This document shows positions 20,225 through 32,002 of a DNA stretch of 50,075 nt, piece after piece. Each line of letters opens with the position of its first letter. Within the stretch, counting starts at the first letter, position 1. The notes under the pieces were generated by a model that was not told the DNA's origin, ran no database searches, and saw only the letters and a program-made list of their open reading frames with translations. Origin of the DNA: Gamsiella multidivaricata. Taxonomy: Eukaryota; Mortierellomycota; Mortierellomycetes; Mortierellales; Mortierellaceae. Position numbers and translations under genes: made by a program. The DNA is taken from contig NW_026251850.1 in NCBI RefSeq assembly GCF_025024155.1, positions 1-50,075 on the forward strand, read 5' to 3'.

Positions 20225-21344
20225 CTATTCTTCCTCCTCCTGCATGCCTCCCGCTTTCAAAAGGTCCAAAATACCTGGATTGTCTGACATGTCCTACAGA
20301 TTCAAAAAGCAAAAAAAACAGAGCTGTTGGCGATGGGATTCTCGGCGTGAGGCATTACAATTTCATCTACTGGGTGCTTTTCGTGCGTGTAATCCATACC
20401 AGCACAGTATATCCGCGCTTGTTCTTGAGCGTGATATCTGCACCGCGCTCAACCAAAGCTGAGACCATGGTTGAGGCGCCCAACAGAACCGCCAGATGCA
20501 GTGCCGTGTTTCCGTTCTGAGGGGGTGGGGATAGGAGGATAGGAGACAATGAAGGATGCCGAGAAAGAGAGAGAGAGAGAGGGAGAGAGAGAGAGGAAAG
20601 CGAATACAGAGGCAATAAGAGCGTCAATAATTATGATTCAGCTGTAGTTGTTTCGCCGAGCTCGAAAGCAAGCAACGTCTTACCCCAAACCTCGCATCGA
20701 TATCTATCATTCCACGCCATCCACAAAAAATAAAATTTCCTCTCCCCACAGGGTTAGTCGATCTGCACTGACATTACCTCATTTCCCACTTCATATACAC
20801 ATACATGTTCACTTACCCTGTTCAAAAGTCGCGTCCAGGATATCCTTCGCAATATCATCCTTCCCTGTCAGGATCGCATACTGCAGCCCAGTCATGGGCC
20901 CCAAATACGCTCCCAACAGCGTATACGCATCCCTCTCAACTTCTGCAGGGAATCCAACACCCGTTGCAGGTTTCTGTCGAACCCTCGTCGTCGTCAGGTC
21001 TGTCTTGTGATCAACCAGCAGCCGACGCACGCTCTCGGTATCCTGGTCTTGGATCGCCTTGAAGAACTCGTCCACCAGTGCCTATCAGGTTCAAAAAAAA
21101 AGAAAAAGGTATATGTAGAATATGTAAGGTGTAAGAGTGGGGGTTGCCAGAGGAACAGGGCTTTGCAAAATAAAAATGGAATGAAATGAAGTGAAACGAC
21201 GAATATCGTTCTCTGTCTTCATCCTGCGCGTGTGGTGGTACATGCCTCAGAGACTTCACTTTTCGTTGTCTCTCCGGGACTCTCATTGCTGCCTTCAGCC
21301 TCTGCGCTGCGTCCACTGAGCATCTTTCCAATTGAGCTGAGCAT
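20225..21344 (-). CDS. Small ankyrin-repeat protein
   Basis: A likely protein-binding adaptor; the partner is unknown. Five exons (21344-21246, 21081-20817, 20703-20684, 20516-20400, 20293-20225) join in frame to 189 residues. Exon 3 is a 20-nt microexon encoding DIDARFG with its neighbours. Without it the frame does not join, and with it the conserved run FG-NGNTALHLAVLLG is restored. The clearest repeat is GNTALHLAVLLGASTMVSAL followed by VERGADITLKNKRGYTVL. An earlier degenerate repeat is DEFFKAIQDQDTESVRRLL. The N-terminus is Ser/Glu-rich and the end is acidic (GGMQEEEE). Intron 1 (21245-21082) appears to use a GC donor (GAG|GCATGT), because no GT gives the required phase. The repeat identity is firm; the first exon is less certain. 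Confidence 0.8.
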
Positions 21345-21884
21345 CACAACCTCGGAGTCTTCTGCCCTATGTGATCTTTTCTGTTAGTCGCCTTTTATCG
21401 TTCCCTGAGTGCTGTGTAGGCTGAACAGGTCGTTGTCGTTGTCGTTGTCGCTGCTGTTGTCGTCGCGGTGTCTCTTTCTCTTGCCTTGAAGGAATGAGGG
21501 ACAGAAGGAAAGGGAATGGGTGGCAAAAGAGGAATGAGGGAACAGGAAAAAAAGAAAGAAACCAGGGTGGAGATGGATAATGGATATGGGGATGACACGC
21601 ACTCCACTCACATTGAAAAAAGGGGCAAGCAAACCATGGCGTGTGATGATGGACCGACTCCTTTGGCCGCAACAAATACCAACCACGCGCTCTCCGCGCT
21701 TGGCTCCACCTCCCTTCCCCTCTTTTTTCGTTAGACTTTGTTTGATTTATATATAATACTGAAAACTGAGTGTCGATTGTTAATACATAGTGATAATGGG
21801 GAGAACGATAACTTAGGACAGGATGCGATGGGGTGTGATGGGATGCGGAGGTTAAGGGCCTTCCTGGTCGTCGTTGGCTATCGT
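21345..21884. other. Intergenic region between the ankyrin and RAD21 genes
   Basis: No gene is seen. A GTT/GTC triplet-rich stretch lies at 21429-21468. The rest should be the 5' leader of the ankyrin gene and the 3' end of RAD21. Confidence 0.4.
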
Positions 21885-23945
21885 TCACGCCTGAACCTCA
21901 GCCTCAGTCAGCGCCTGCTGCTCCGCTGTCTCCGCATCAGCCTTGACCAACGTCTCCAACCAAGGACTGCCCCCTACAGCAATCTCCCCAAAGCTCTCCT
22001 CCTGCTCAACCTTCACCACATCCTTCGTCGCAAGCACAAGCAACTCAAAGAATAACTTTGACGCAGCCGCCTTGTTCCTCTTCTGCTGGCTCTTAGCCGG
22101 TCCTTCCATCAGTTCCGTAAATTTCACACGTGCGGTATTGCCCTTGTTCTGTGCTGAACTCGCTGTCGCAACCGTCGCAGTGCGTGTCGATCGAGAGGGT
22201 GCACCCTGGTCTTCATCTGCGTTCACGCCTCCATAATATTCAAGTCCTTGCTGAACAAGTCGCATCGTTTGGATCGTCGAGGTCGAAAACACTGTTCCGA
22301 GTAATTGCTTTGTCGTCGTCACCGGCGCATTCAATTCCTCCATTTCCTGGAACAACGAGCCCTCTGCTGGCACGCCAGGTACAGCTGTAGCCTCTGCCTG
22401 TCCCTCTCTGGTGGGGGAACCCAAGCGGAAGTCATCGAATGTATCTGCGGGAGGCGGTGTGATCTGACGCATGCCGAAATCCAGTTCGTCGTCATGCACC
22501 TGTTCCATCCATGTCTCGACTTTGTCCTGCTGCCACAAAGCTCCGCCTTTCTGCGCCTCTACCAAGGGCTCCTCCTGTACAATCTGAAGTCGTCGTGAAA
22601 ACATGCTCGCCAACTCGGGAACCAATGCGCCACCCATCACACGAGGTCCAGCGGTGCAGTCCAAGAGATAGCCCGCCAGACCACCATGAGCTACATCCTG
22701 TTCAATCTGCTGAAGCCTCAGCAGCTTGCGAGATCTCGGAAGCATTTCGTGAGTCGTCAACAGGCCATTCGCCATAAAGTCCTCCTGAGTCATCTCGGTC
22801 TCTGCATCGACAACCAACTTGCGTTTTTTAATCATGGGTTGCTGCTGGGCATTCGGCCCCTGTTGACCTTCCTCAGCGATCTCAAAGTTGAGAGGACCAC
22901 GGGCACCATCCTGGATAGGAAGAAATTCGTCGAAAGCGGGTTGATCCTGAACCGAGCCATGCACACTGGGAGCGCGACCATCTTCAGAGCCCTCACCCAA
23001 ACGCAATGCTCCTTGCTTTTCTCCCAATCCAACCATACCAAAGGGTTCCGCACTGGCAGACCTGCGCGTAGTCGCCGCATCACGACCAATTTCAATCTCG
23101 AGATCATCCCGTCGATGGTTGCGCTTCAAAAAATCAAACTCTCCAGCAGTCGCCAAATCATCATCAAACATTCCGAGGTCCAGGGCATCGTCCGGACCTG
23201 CGAGATCGAAATCCATCGTCCTGTATCCTCCTCCACCGATGCGGTTCATTTGAGTCCTCCCGACTTCAATGTCGAGTCCCATATGACGGCGTCCATGATC
23301 CAGTGCCTGATAATTCCCTGTAGCAGAGAGCAAATCGCCTTCGTTACTTTCGAGTGTGATATCGCGATGGTCAGAGAGATGATTCAACTTGGGATGCAGG
23401 CCCCAGGCACTGATATCAATGGCCTGCGCTGGCATCAACAAGTCGTATTCAGTCATGGCGTCGGGTACTGTAATAGCGTTGAATGCTGCGGCAGCAGCTC
23501 TAGAGCCAGCGCCGTGCTCTGCGTTGGCATCAAGCGCGAGGAGATTGCTGTCCTTGCTACTGGCGTCAGACCTGAAGACCTTAATCTTCATCAGGGCCTC
23601 GTTACAGTCCTCTAACAGGTATTTTGTCTTGCGTGAGTAGATCCTTGCAACGCCAAGAAGAAGCTGGCCCGAGAGACGAAGTGCCATGGGTGCTTGGTCG
23701 GTACCCACGATGGCATCTGAATGGGTTAAATAACAGTGGTAGTGTCAGTTTTTTTTTCTGTTATTTTCCAGATGACTTGCAATATAGACATATAGACAAC
23801 AGATTGATGGCATAAACATACCAACAGAGCTGTGAAGATTGGTTTGCAGGAGCTGATTCTTTGTCAGCTTGCGCTCCCAGTGTGCGGCAAGCCAGACCTT
23901 GGCGAGGGGGCCCTTCTTGGAGAGGATGGCCTCGGAGTAGAACAT
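21885..23945 (-). CDS. RAD21: Cohesin kleisin subunit RAD21/Mcd1/Scc1
   Basis: RAD21 closes the cohesin ring by bridging SMC1 and SMC3, and is cut by separase at anaphase. Two exons (23945-23822 and 23716-21885) join in frame to 651 residues. The N-terminal kleisin domain is clear: MFYSEAILSKKGPLAKVWLA and, after the intron, MALRLSGQLLLGVARIYSRK. Two separase-type sites (E-x-G-R) are seen, in LDIEVGR (R near 195) and LEIEIGRD (R near 253), as in mitotic kleisins. The C-terminal winged helix that binds SMC1 ends the protein (KAAASKLFFELLVLATKDVV). The central part is acidic and disordered. Rec8 is less likely because of the overall spacing and the two canonical cleavage sites. It lies in the same direction as CHD1. 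Confidence 0.94.
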
Positions 23946-24622
23946 GGCTGGTGTTCAAGTGAGCGATTCAAGTGGTTTGAATGGAGTGTTGCTCCTTTAG
24001 CAGTGGGCAAGAGTGGGCAAGAGTGAGCAAGAGTGGGCAAGGTGCAATGCAAGTCGAAGAAAGTCGGAGCAAGGGATTACAAAGAGTGTACAAGCAAGAG
24101 TGTACGCAAACGAGAGCGAAGGAGAAGAGAGGGATGTAGAAGGGGCTCAAAGAGAAGGAGTGATGACAGCTCCCTGAAGAAGATAAACAGGCGAACGCGC
24201 GCCTTAAAAAAACAAAAACAATCACGCGTAGGAGCAGGAGCGGGATGCCGTACGTTTGAACGCCGTTGCCACCAAATCGTTCTGCTTCACGTACATATAC
24301 AGTGCTATGTGGATGTCCACTCAGGCACCTAGACGCGTCTCTCCTCGTCTATTTCATAAATAAGGTCTTTTCTTTATTCTTTATTTTTATTTTTTATCTT
24401 TTGTTTTCGTGTATGAGTGTGGGGGTAATGGTGTAGGTGTGTGTGTAGGTGTGTGTAGGCGTGTGGGATGTGTGCAGTTTGCTGAGGTGTGTGTCTGTAG
24501 CAATCGTTTCTTCAGCCCAGTTTCTATGAAGCGAGCGTGAAGTCAAGTCCACCGATTGCTCCATGGCCCCAGTCTTTTCTAGTGACCTTTGCCTGCAACC
24601 TGACCATTACAATCTCGGGCAA
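23946..24622. promoter_or_regulatory. RAD21 promoter region and CHD1 3' flank
   Basis: No gene is seen in 677 nt. Positions 24001-24040 hold four imperfect copies of the 10-mer gagtgggcaa. Two ACGCGT words (24224-24229, 24333-24338) lie about 280 and 390 nt upstream of the RAD21 ATG. A TTTATT (24373-24378) is a minus-strand AATAAA for CHD1, followed by a GT-rich stretch. Confidence 0.5.
24224..24338. promoter_or_regulatory. Pair of ACGCGT (MCB-type) sites upstream of RAD21
   Basis: ACGCGT occurs at 24224-24229 and 24333-24338. In ascomycete yeasts this is the MluI cell-cycle box bound by MBF, and cohesin MCD1 is one of its G1/S targets. Use of the same element here is inference. The word also occurs elsewhere in the window (near 5118 and 5139, for example), so the pair may be chance. 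Confidence 0.35.
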
Positions 24623-27600
24623 CTACCGGTAGCGACGACTGTCATGATCCCGACTATGGCTGCGCTCACGCGACCGCTCTCGACTCCTATCGCGATCCCT
24701 GTCGCGTCCTCGTCCTGATCGATCTCGACTGCGGTCCCTTGAGTCCATATGCCGGTCGCTTCTGTCATACGACCGATCGCGTTTGCGGCTGTCCCTCGAC
24801 CTGTCATCATGACTGTTACCGCCGCCGGTCGCAAGGCTGCCATTGCTGCTGTTCGCCACATAGTTGTTCTCCCGGATGCCATCGCCCACGCTGCGACGCT
24901 TGGCTGATCTTCCGTGACTCTCTTCGTCATCGTCGTCCGAGCGATATCGGTGCCTGGAGGAGCCGCCACGATCGCGCGAAGACCCTGACCGGTGGTCCCT
25001 GTACCGGGAGCGATTGTCCTCTACCGAGTCGCTTCTCCTTGAGCGGGAGCGTGTGCGGTCCTTGGATCTCCGTCTCGAGCTTGATGATCGCTGAGGGCTG
25101 GCGCTGCTATCTCTCGCTGACCTGGATCGATGATGGCCACTATCTCTCTCCCGACTATAATCCCTTCTGGAGGATGGACTCGATCGTCGATGGCTTAATT
25201 TCCGTCCGTCCTCCAAATGCTGTCGTTGCTTGGAAGCGCCAGCGGTCTGCACCTCTGCATTTTTGATGTCAAGATATCCCTTGCGCAATTGGGCATAGTG
25301 GATTGCTCCTGTTGGGAAAGCCTTGCCTGCATAGGTCCACAGATGCTTCGACAGTCGATCCCGATCCGATTTTGATCTCGAGGATGATGAGGACGAGCCG
25401 TCGACAAGGTTCTCGATCTCGCGGCCAATGCGGGCCAAGCATTCCGCAATAGCTTGCGGTTCCACTGGCTTCTTGTCCGATTCCCTGATAGTCCTCAGGT
25501 CTCGACTGACAGCCCGCAGCATATCCTTGCTGGACTCATCGTTCTGGCCGCCCGATGACTCTCCCTCACGATCGGATTCTGATCCTGCGCCGTTCCGAGA
25601 TGAGCGAGTCGGCCGAGATCTGGATGAGCGAGACTTGCTGTTGCTGCTGCCTACACTGTTCTTGTCTCTGGACCTGTTGCTACTGCCCGACTTGCTCTGA
25701 TCTTTGAAACTGCTGCCGTTGTTGTGGCTACTGCCACCAGAGCTCCGAGACGACTTGCCAGGTTCCCTTCTGGATCCAGATGCTGCTGCCGCTGATTGCC
25801 TCGTCTTCTTGTCTCGCTCAGATTCTCGAAGGGTCTTCAGCAGATACTCTCCGCGGCGAACCAAATGAAGGGCCTTGGGAATCTTTTTCAAATCCTTGGC
25901 ATCCTGTGTCGACAGGAAGAACTTTTTTGAAAATCCAAGGCTCGTATCCTCCTGGATCTTGTCCCATGCGCCGAATCCATGCTTGTAGATTCCAACCACC
26001 AGCATCGCATCCTCTTTCTGGCCCCACGAACAAGACCAGTTCAAGACGGGTTTTAGTTGAACGTTCATTCGGAACTTGGCGAGATCCGTTCCATCCAATC
26101 TCCTGTTCATGGCGCGCAAGTCCTTGAGCCGCAGAATCATCTGCCCGGCATTCATCTTTTCAACGTCCTTGTAGGTAAAGAGTACAGCCTTGGCGTTCTT
26201 CTTGGCATAAGGCAGGTCCTCATCATCATCCTGGTTGTCGATCGAATCATGAGGGACATTCAAGGCGTCTTCACAAGCATGGATCAATTCTTCGGCCTCC
26301 TTCTTGACGACCTCCTCTTCCTTGTCCTCCAATTCAGCCTCGGCTACGACATCCTTATAGCGATCTGTAACAATTCCAAACTTGAGCATGCCACGAGCAA
26401 GGGCACGAAGGTCCTTGATGTTTAGCTCTGATGGATCCAATCCTGCGCCGCGCTTCTTCTTTGGACCAGACTGTGCAACACTCGCAGCTCCGGAAGCCTT
26501 GCGTTTCCTACGACGGCCCTCTGATTCCGGTGAAGGTGAGTTACCCCGACCTTCCGCATATGACACTCGTCCACGATTGCGAGGCGTGTAGAGTTGTTCC
26601 TCTAACTTTGCCCTTTCTTCCGCCTCAAGCTGTTCGCGCTCCTCAGCAGGGATGATCTCGTCCCAAGACATATCGCCCGCTCCGAAATCCGCGTACTGGA
26701 ACTGACTCAAAAACTCTTCGCCTCCAGCCATGGCAACAGCATCCGTCGTATCGTGGTCCTCCGCGCGTGCTAAAATCTCGTCCAGATCTAGTTCATCCAG
26801 CTTCTTGTTGGTCGCTCCATCGGTCTGTTGAAACATGCTCTGAGCTCCAAACTTAAGAATCGCCGAAAGTTCATCTTTGGTGAAACCGGTTGAGGTCTCG
26901 GCAGCCTTCTTTTGTTGCAAAATTTCGAGTCCGGAGGTGTCCATCTGCTTGATGATACAGTACTCGAGCACCATCTTGCGCTTAGCACGCTCGATGATGT
27001 CCTCCTCAATCGTGTCCTTGGAAACGAATCGGTAGACGTTGACAACATTCTTTTGACCGATACGATGAGCACGAGCCATAGCCTGCAAGTCGTTCTGTGG
27101 ATTCCAATCCGAATCAAAAATAATAACTGTATCCGCAGTCTCCAAGTTGATACCGAGTCCTCCTGCCCGTGTCGAAAGCAAAAACACGAAATCGATCGAG
27201 TTGGGCGCATTAAAGTGATCAATGGACCGTTTACGGGCCTCGGAGGCGACACTGCCGTCCAGCCGTTGGAAGGCAAATCCACGAAGAGCCAGATAATCCG
27301 TCATGATGTCCAGCATCCTCACCATCTGAGAAAAGATCAACACGCGATGACCGTCTTTCTTGAGTCTCGTCAGCAGCTTGTCGAGCAGGACCATCTTGCC
27401 ACTGCTCATAATGATACCCTTGAGCTGATCCTCGCGCCTGTCGGAGACCACCTCCGCGTTCGGGAATAAATAGGGGTGGTTACTGGCCTTCTTCAGTTCC
27501 ATGGCGACGTTCAGTAAGCTGAGCTGTCCATGACCCGACATTCCCTTATTCAGAACCGCAAAGTTCTTGGTAAGAATGTTCTTGTAGTAATGTGTCTGAA

Positions 27601-30287
27601 GTTGAGACAGCTCAACGCGCAGAATGCGCTCCGTCTTCTTGGGCAAAGACTTCTCGACATCCTTCTTAAGTCGTCGGAGCATATACGGCTTCAAGTTTTC
27701 GTGCAGATCCCGAATCTTGGCCTCCTGCTCTGCATCCGCCATATCGATCTCAACGTCGTCGTCAACAAATTTGTCCGGCATCAGAAAGTTGCAGAGCGCT
27801 ATGAGTTCCTTGACACTGTTCTGCAGCGGCGTTCCAGTGACAAGAAGACGGTTGGCAGTGTTAAAGTCCTTGAGGGTCTCGTGGAGTTGCGATTGCTTGT
27901 TTTTGAGTCGATGGGCCTCGTCGATAGCAAGGTATGTCCACTTAATCCTGTCCAGTTCTGCGCGATCCATGCGAACCAGTTCAAAGGTTGTCAGGAGGAC
28001 GTTGAACTTTAGCTTGGTCGTTGATCCCTTTTGATAGAACTCATAGTCGCGGATTGCCTGTCGGCTTGCGGCATCGCCAATGTATACAATCAAGTTCATA
28101 TCGGGTGCCCAGCGCTCGAACTCTCGCTGCCAGGCGCCAATAGTTGAAAGAGGGACAACGACCAGATAGGGACCATAAAGATTGTGTTGGTGAAACAAGA
28201 ACGAGATGATCGAAATCGACTGAACTGTTTTTCCCAGGCCCATCTCATCTGCCAAAATGCCATTCTCATTCCTAGACCACAATCTCGACATCCAATTCAG
28301 TCCTGTCAGCTGGTAATCACGGAGTTCGCCACCCACGAGATACTCTGGCTGGGTAACCATCTTTTTAAAGGGCGGCCTCTGCCCCTTTGGATAGATGGTA
28401 GTTTTGTATGGCACCTTTTGACTAGACTCGCGGTCCAAAAATGCATCGATTTGCGCCTGATAACCCTCAGAGATTTGGTCCTCGGGTTCCCATGTGGCAG
28501 AGCTATAAGGCAGACGGTTCCATTTGCAAAAGTACTCGGTTTCGCCGCTCTTGGAAGTCCTGGAGGCAATAATACGCTCAACAGAGGTATAATCCTTGAG
28601 TTCGTCGCGGAGCATCTCCCTGTTGACGTCCGACTGCTCAATCTCCTCCCGCATGGTGTTGGGATCTGCCTTGAGCGCAATTTCGGGGTAGACAATGCGC
28701 TGGATGTAGCTGTCGACCTTTTTGAATCCCTTGTACTGTCGGAGATCCTGGTACTGCTCCCAAGTATTGTGCATGTGGCTGTGATGCTTCCATTTAATCA
28801 TGAATTCCATGTTGTGGTGCGGATCATCCGGCTCATCTGTGTCGTCCTCATCTAAAGCAAGAGACAATGCGTTAGCATCACATTGTATAATCTTCATCAT
28901 CTGAACAGACACGCCGTTTCAATCAATGACTGAGGACGCACCTGTGTTTTCACAACGACGGAAATCGTGGACGCTTTCAATAACGTCGCCCTCTTCCTCG
29001 GGAGCGACTGGTTGTTTCGTGTACACGAGGAGTTTATCGTCTTCAGAGCTGATACCCCAGTCGTTCTCATCCTCATTGTAGTTGACTTGGCCGCCTCGGG
29101 AAGAGTAGCGCACTCCTGGTTCTGCGTCCCGGTTGGCTGTTGTGTGCGAGGTGCATATCGTTTAGTGTAGCCACGATGAAATACATCACCTACTTTACCC
29201 AGGACATGATAGATCCTTACCATTAGTGCCGCGCTTCCTACGCTTATTGCCAGTTCTTCGTTTGGAATTGCTACCCCAGTCGCCGTCGGAATCGCTTGCT
29301 GAAGAAGGGCTATCCTGGGGCGTCATCCTTTGGGCGACTCGATCATTTGATCTTGAATCTGTTTAAAAAACGAAAGAGAATAAAAAGACGTCGTTCGCTA
29401 AACTCTAAATGTCTATTCTGCATTTTGTCCTTTGCCTTTTGCAATGTGCGCGTTACCTTTCCGCGTAGAAGATCTGGGGGATTTTTTTTGTTTCCTTGAC
29501 GAGTTCTTTTTGCCGCCGTATCCGTAATCACTGCCGCTGTCATCAGAATCTTCAGGAGTGCCAGAGTCGGATGCATCGTCATCATCCTCGTTTTCAAAAT
29601 CACTCTAAAAAGGGGACAAAATGTAAACAGCTGTTGGTGGCGAGAAAGACGGATCTAAAACCGAAGTGAGCGCACAGAGCATTGTTTCATAGCGCCACCA
29701 AAATATATATATACCTCTTCTTCCTCTTCATCATCATCATCATCATCAATAATCTTGGGAGGTCTGCGACTCCTGCCCGATCGGCGAAGATCATAGAGCT
29801 CCGCATCCACGTTCTTGAACTCTGTTCTGGTCGCTCTTGGGGCTTTGCTGTTGCGCCTCTGACTAGAGTCGGACCCATTGACTTCTTCAAAGCTGTCGTA
29901 CATACTTTCATCCTGTCGCTTCGAGGTATCCTTCTTTTTGGACTGATACTCTGGTTCATCGTCGTCATCGTCGTCATCGTCCTCACTTGAAGAACCAAAA
30001 GATGATGCGTCTGATCCTGAGTGGTTGTTTAGTTGCTTTCTGTTGTTGGCGAGTTCATCGTCCAGGTCTGAGGATGTGTCCGATGCTTGGCGCCTGTGAG
30101 GCACAGATGATGATACTCGATCGTCTTCATACGCAGAAGAGTCCTGGGCTATTAAACATTTGAATGTATAGAGTAGTTAGCTCGTTATACGAGAAAGAGT
30201 CTTTGGTAGATCTAATAACAAATCAGTCCTGCGTGGGGTCGCAGAAGATGAGAGCGTGGAGAAGGGAGGAGGAATTGAAGTTGCCAT
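24623..30287 (-). CDS. CHD1: CHD1-type chromodomain helicase DNA-binding protein
   Basis: This ATP-dependent nucleosome spacer acts with elongating RNA polymerase II. Exons (minus) 30287-30191, 30148-29715, 29604-29457, 29358-29221, 29136-28942 and 28851-24623 join in one frame to about 1,746 residues. In order: an acidic, Ser-rich N-terminal third; tandem chromodomains (FMIKWKHHSHMHNTWEQY near 355, and EYFCKWNRLPYSSATWEPED near 440); the SNF2 ATPase with GILADEMGLGKT (near 540) and DEAH (AIDEAHRLKN); the helicase C domain with STRAGGLGINL and QAMARAHRIGQ; a SANT/SLIDE-like region; and the CHCT domain (LSKHLWTYAGKAF). The last 180 residues are an SR/RD-rich tail. The first intron would be only 42 nt, so exon 1 is the least sure part. 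Exon 5 may instead start 12 nt later, also in frame. Confidence 0.93.
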
Positions 30288-30697
30288 GGTATCAAAGAGA
30301 GGCGGTCGAAGCACAGCAGGGTTGCCTGCCAAAATAAGCAAAGATGCACAGCAACGAAAATAAAATAGATAGGAGAAATGCTGATAGAGAGCATGGCACG
30401 CGCAATTGACGTTTTTGTCTCTGCACCGCAACCAGTCTACCAATGGGTATAGCGTAAGTTCACAAAGAATTTTGGTTGCAAAGACAAGTCGAGAAGAGAT
30501 GTAGAGCGGCGTGAAGTCATCAAAGGACTTCCCGGATCGAGTCTCGATTCTTGCGCATAAAAGAGATCCGAATATACGTCCAGCCGCGCAGTTGTCCAAT
30601 CGAGATCATCTCGACTGAGAGCGATTAAAACGATTGAAAGAGTATGCCGATGATGATGGTGATGATGATAATGGTGATGATGACGATGATGATGATA

Positions 30698-30754
<57 letters not shown>

Positions 30755-32002
30755 GCGATGTCGAGGGATTGAATGCACAGCTGATTGCATCGGGATCCCA
30801 TCCATGCTAAGCGATCTAAATAAAGAAGAGACCGAGTGAGGGACAGAGAATGGGAGAATGAGAGAGGAAAAGACTTACAATCCATGAATGTCGGCTAAGC
30901 AGCAGGGATCGAGGGCCACGGGTCTAATGGAGGGTTGGTTGTTTTCCCTAGAAGGGGGACTGAAAGACTCGGCTCGAGTGTCAAGGCGAAGAGGAGATGT
31001 TGTTATTGCTGTTTTTGCTGTTGCTGTTGCTGCTGTTGTTGTTGTTGTTGTGGGCACTGCAGGTGCTTGGTGGCTGGAATCAGACGGGGGTCGTAGCTTG
31101 GTAGGACTTTGAAGGACGATTGAAGGCGAAGGAAGAAATGGTAAGGGTTAGCGAGCGAAGGAGTGTGATGAAAGGGAAGGGAAATGAGGAAGAAGGAGGG
31201 AGACAGCACAGCATCAACAGCAGATGAACATTTTTTTCGGAGGAAGAGGGGAAGGGGAAGGGGAAGAGAAGAGAAGAGAGGAGAAGAAATGAGATGATCG
31301 TGATTGCGATCGTGATAATCAAGAAGAAGAACGCGACGATTAGGGTGGTCAAGGGGTGTTCATCGAAAGAGGATCAGTCGAGGAAGAAAGGGTAGATCAT
31401 GGAGATTAAAAACGAGTTGCACGGGTATATGGAGAGAGAGAGAGGATAGTGTAGTCAGTCCAGCCAGGGGAGAGGGTATCAGGGTCACTCACACACCAGA
31501 GAAAGAGTGATGCAGGCAGGAGCAAGGAAATAACGGGCGAGGCGAAGTCAAGTCAAGGAACGATTAGGGCAGCATTGGGCCTCTGCCATAAGTCCCCCTG
31601 TCTTTGTTGGATGAAGAAAAGAAATGGAAGAAGAATGATAGAAGGAGAAGTGTGTGCGTTTGTTGTTGTGGTGCTCACCCCTCGACAACAAAGAGAAATA
31701 CGGAGAATATTATCACAGCGGCCGAGTGGATGTGTGTGTGAGAGAAGAGGAAAAAACAAAGAGAAAGAACCTCGCGTATAATATCCTCTAAGCCACCATC
31801 TACGATCCTCATCCACAGGGACGTGTCCGTTCTCAGCTGGTAGGGTGTGTCGCACCCAAACTGTTTGCTGAGCCTGTAGGTGCCGATCGACCCATTTTAT
31901 TATCTCTCGCTGCTGTATCCTATCACCCTATCCAGTCCAATTCCACTACTGGTCCTCTTATCCCTGCTTCGTTTTTTTGTATTCGCTTGTCCTCGTGCCG
32001 CC
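30288..32002. other. Long simple-repeat-rich leader or promoter region upstream of CHD1
   Basis: I see no protein gene in 1.7 kb. A GAT/ATG microsatellite lies at 30648-30753, a CTG/TTG-rich tract at 31008-31050, and a purine-rich (GGA/GAA) stretch runs from about 31125 to 31300. Long frames here, such as a minus-strand poly-His run, are products of the microsatellite. The region lies between the START gene's 3' end and the CHD1 start, and both genes are on the minus strand. Confidence 0.5.
30648..30753. repeat. GAT/ATG trinucleotide microsatellite
   Basis: About 100 nt of gatgatgat with a few interruptions. It gives a poly-His or poly-Ile frame on the minus strand that should not be taken as a gene. 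Confidence 0.9.

Noticed and set aside
30437..30885. Minus-strand reading frames with long poly-His or poly-Ile runs
   Set aside because: They are translations of the GAT/ATG microsatellite in different frames, with no flanking protein-like sequence.
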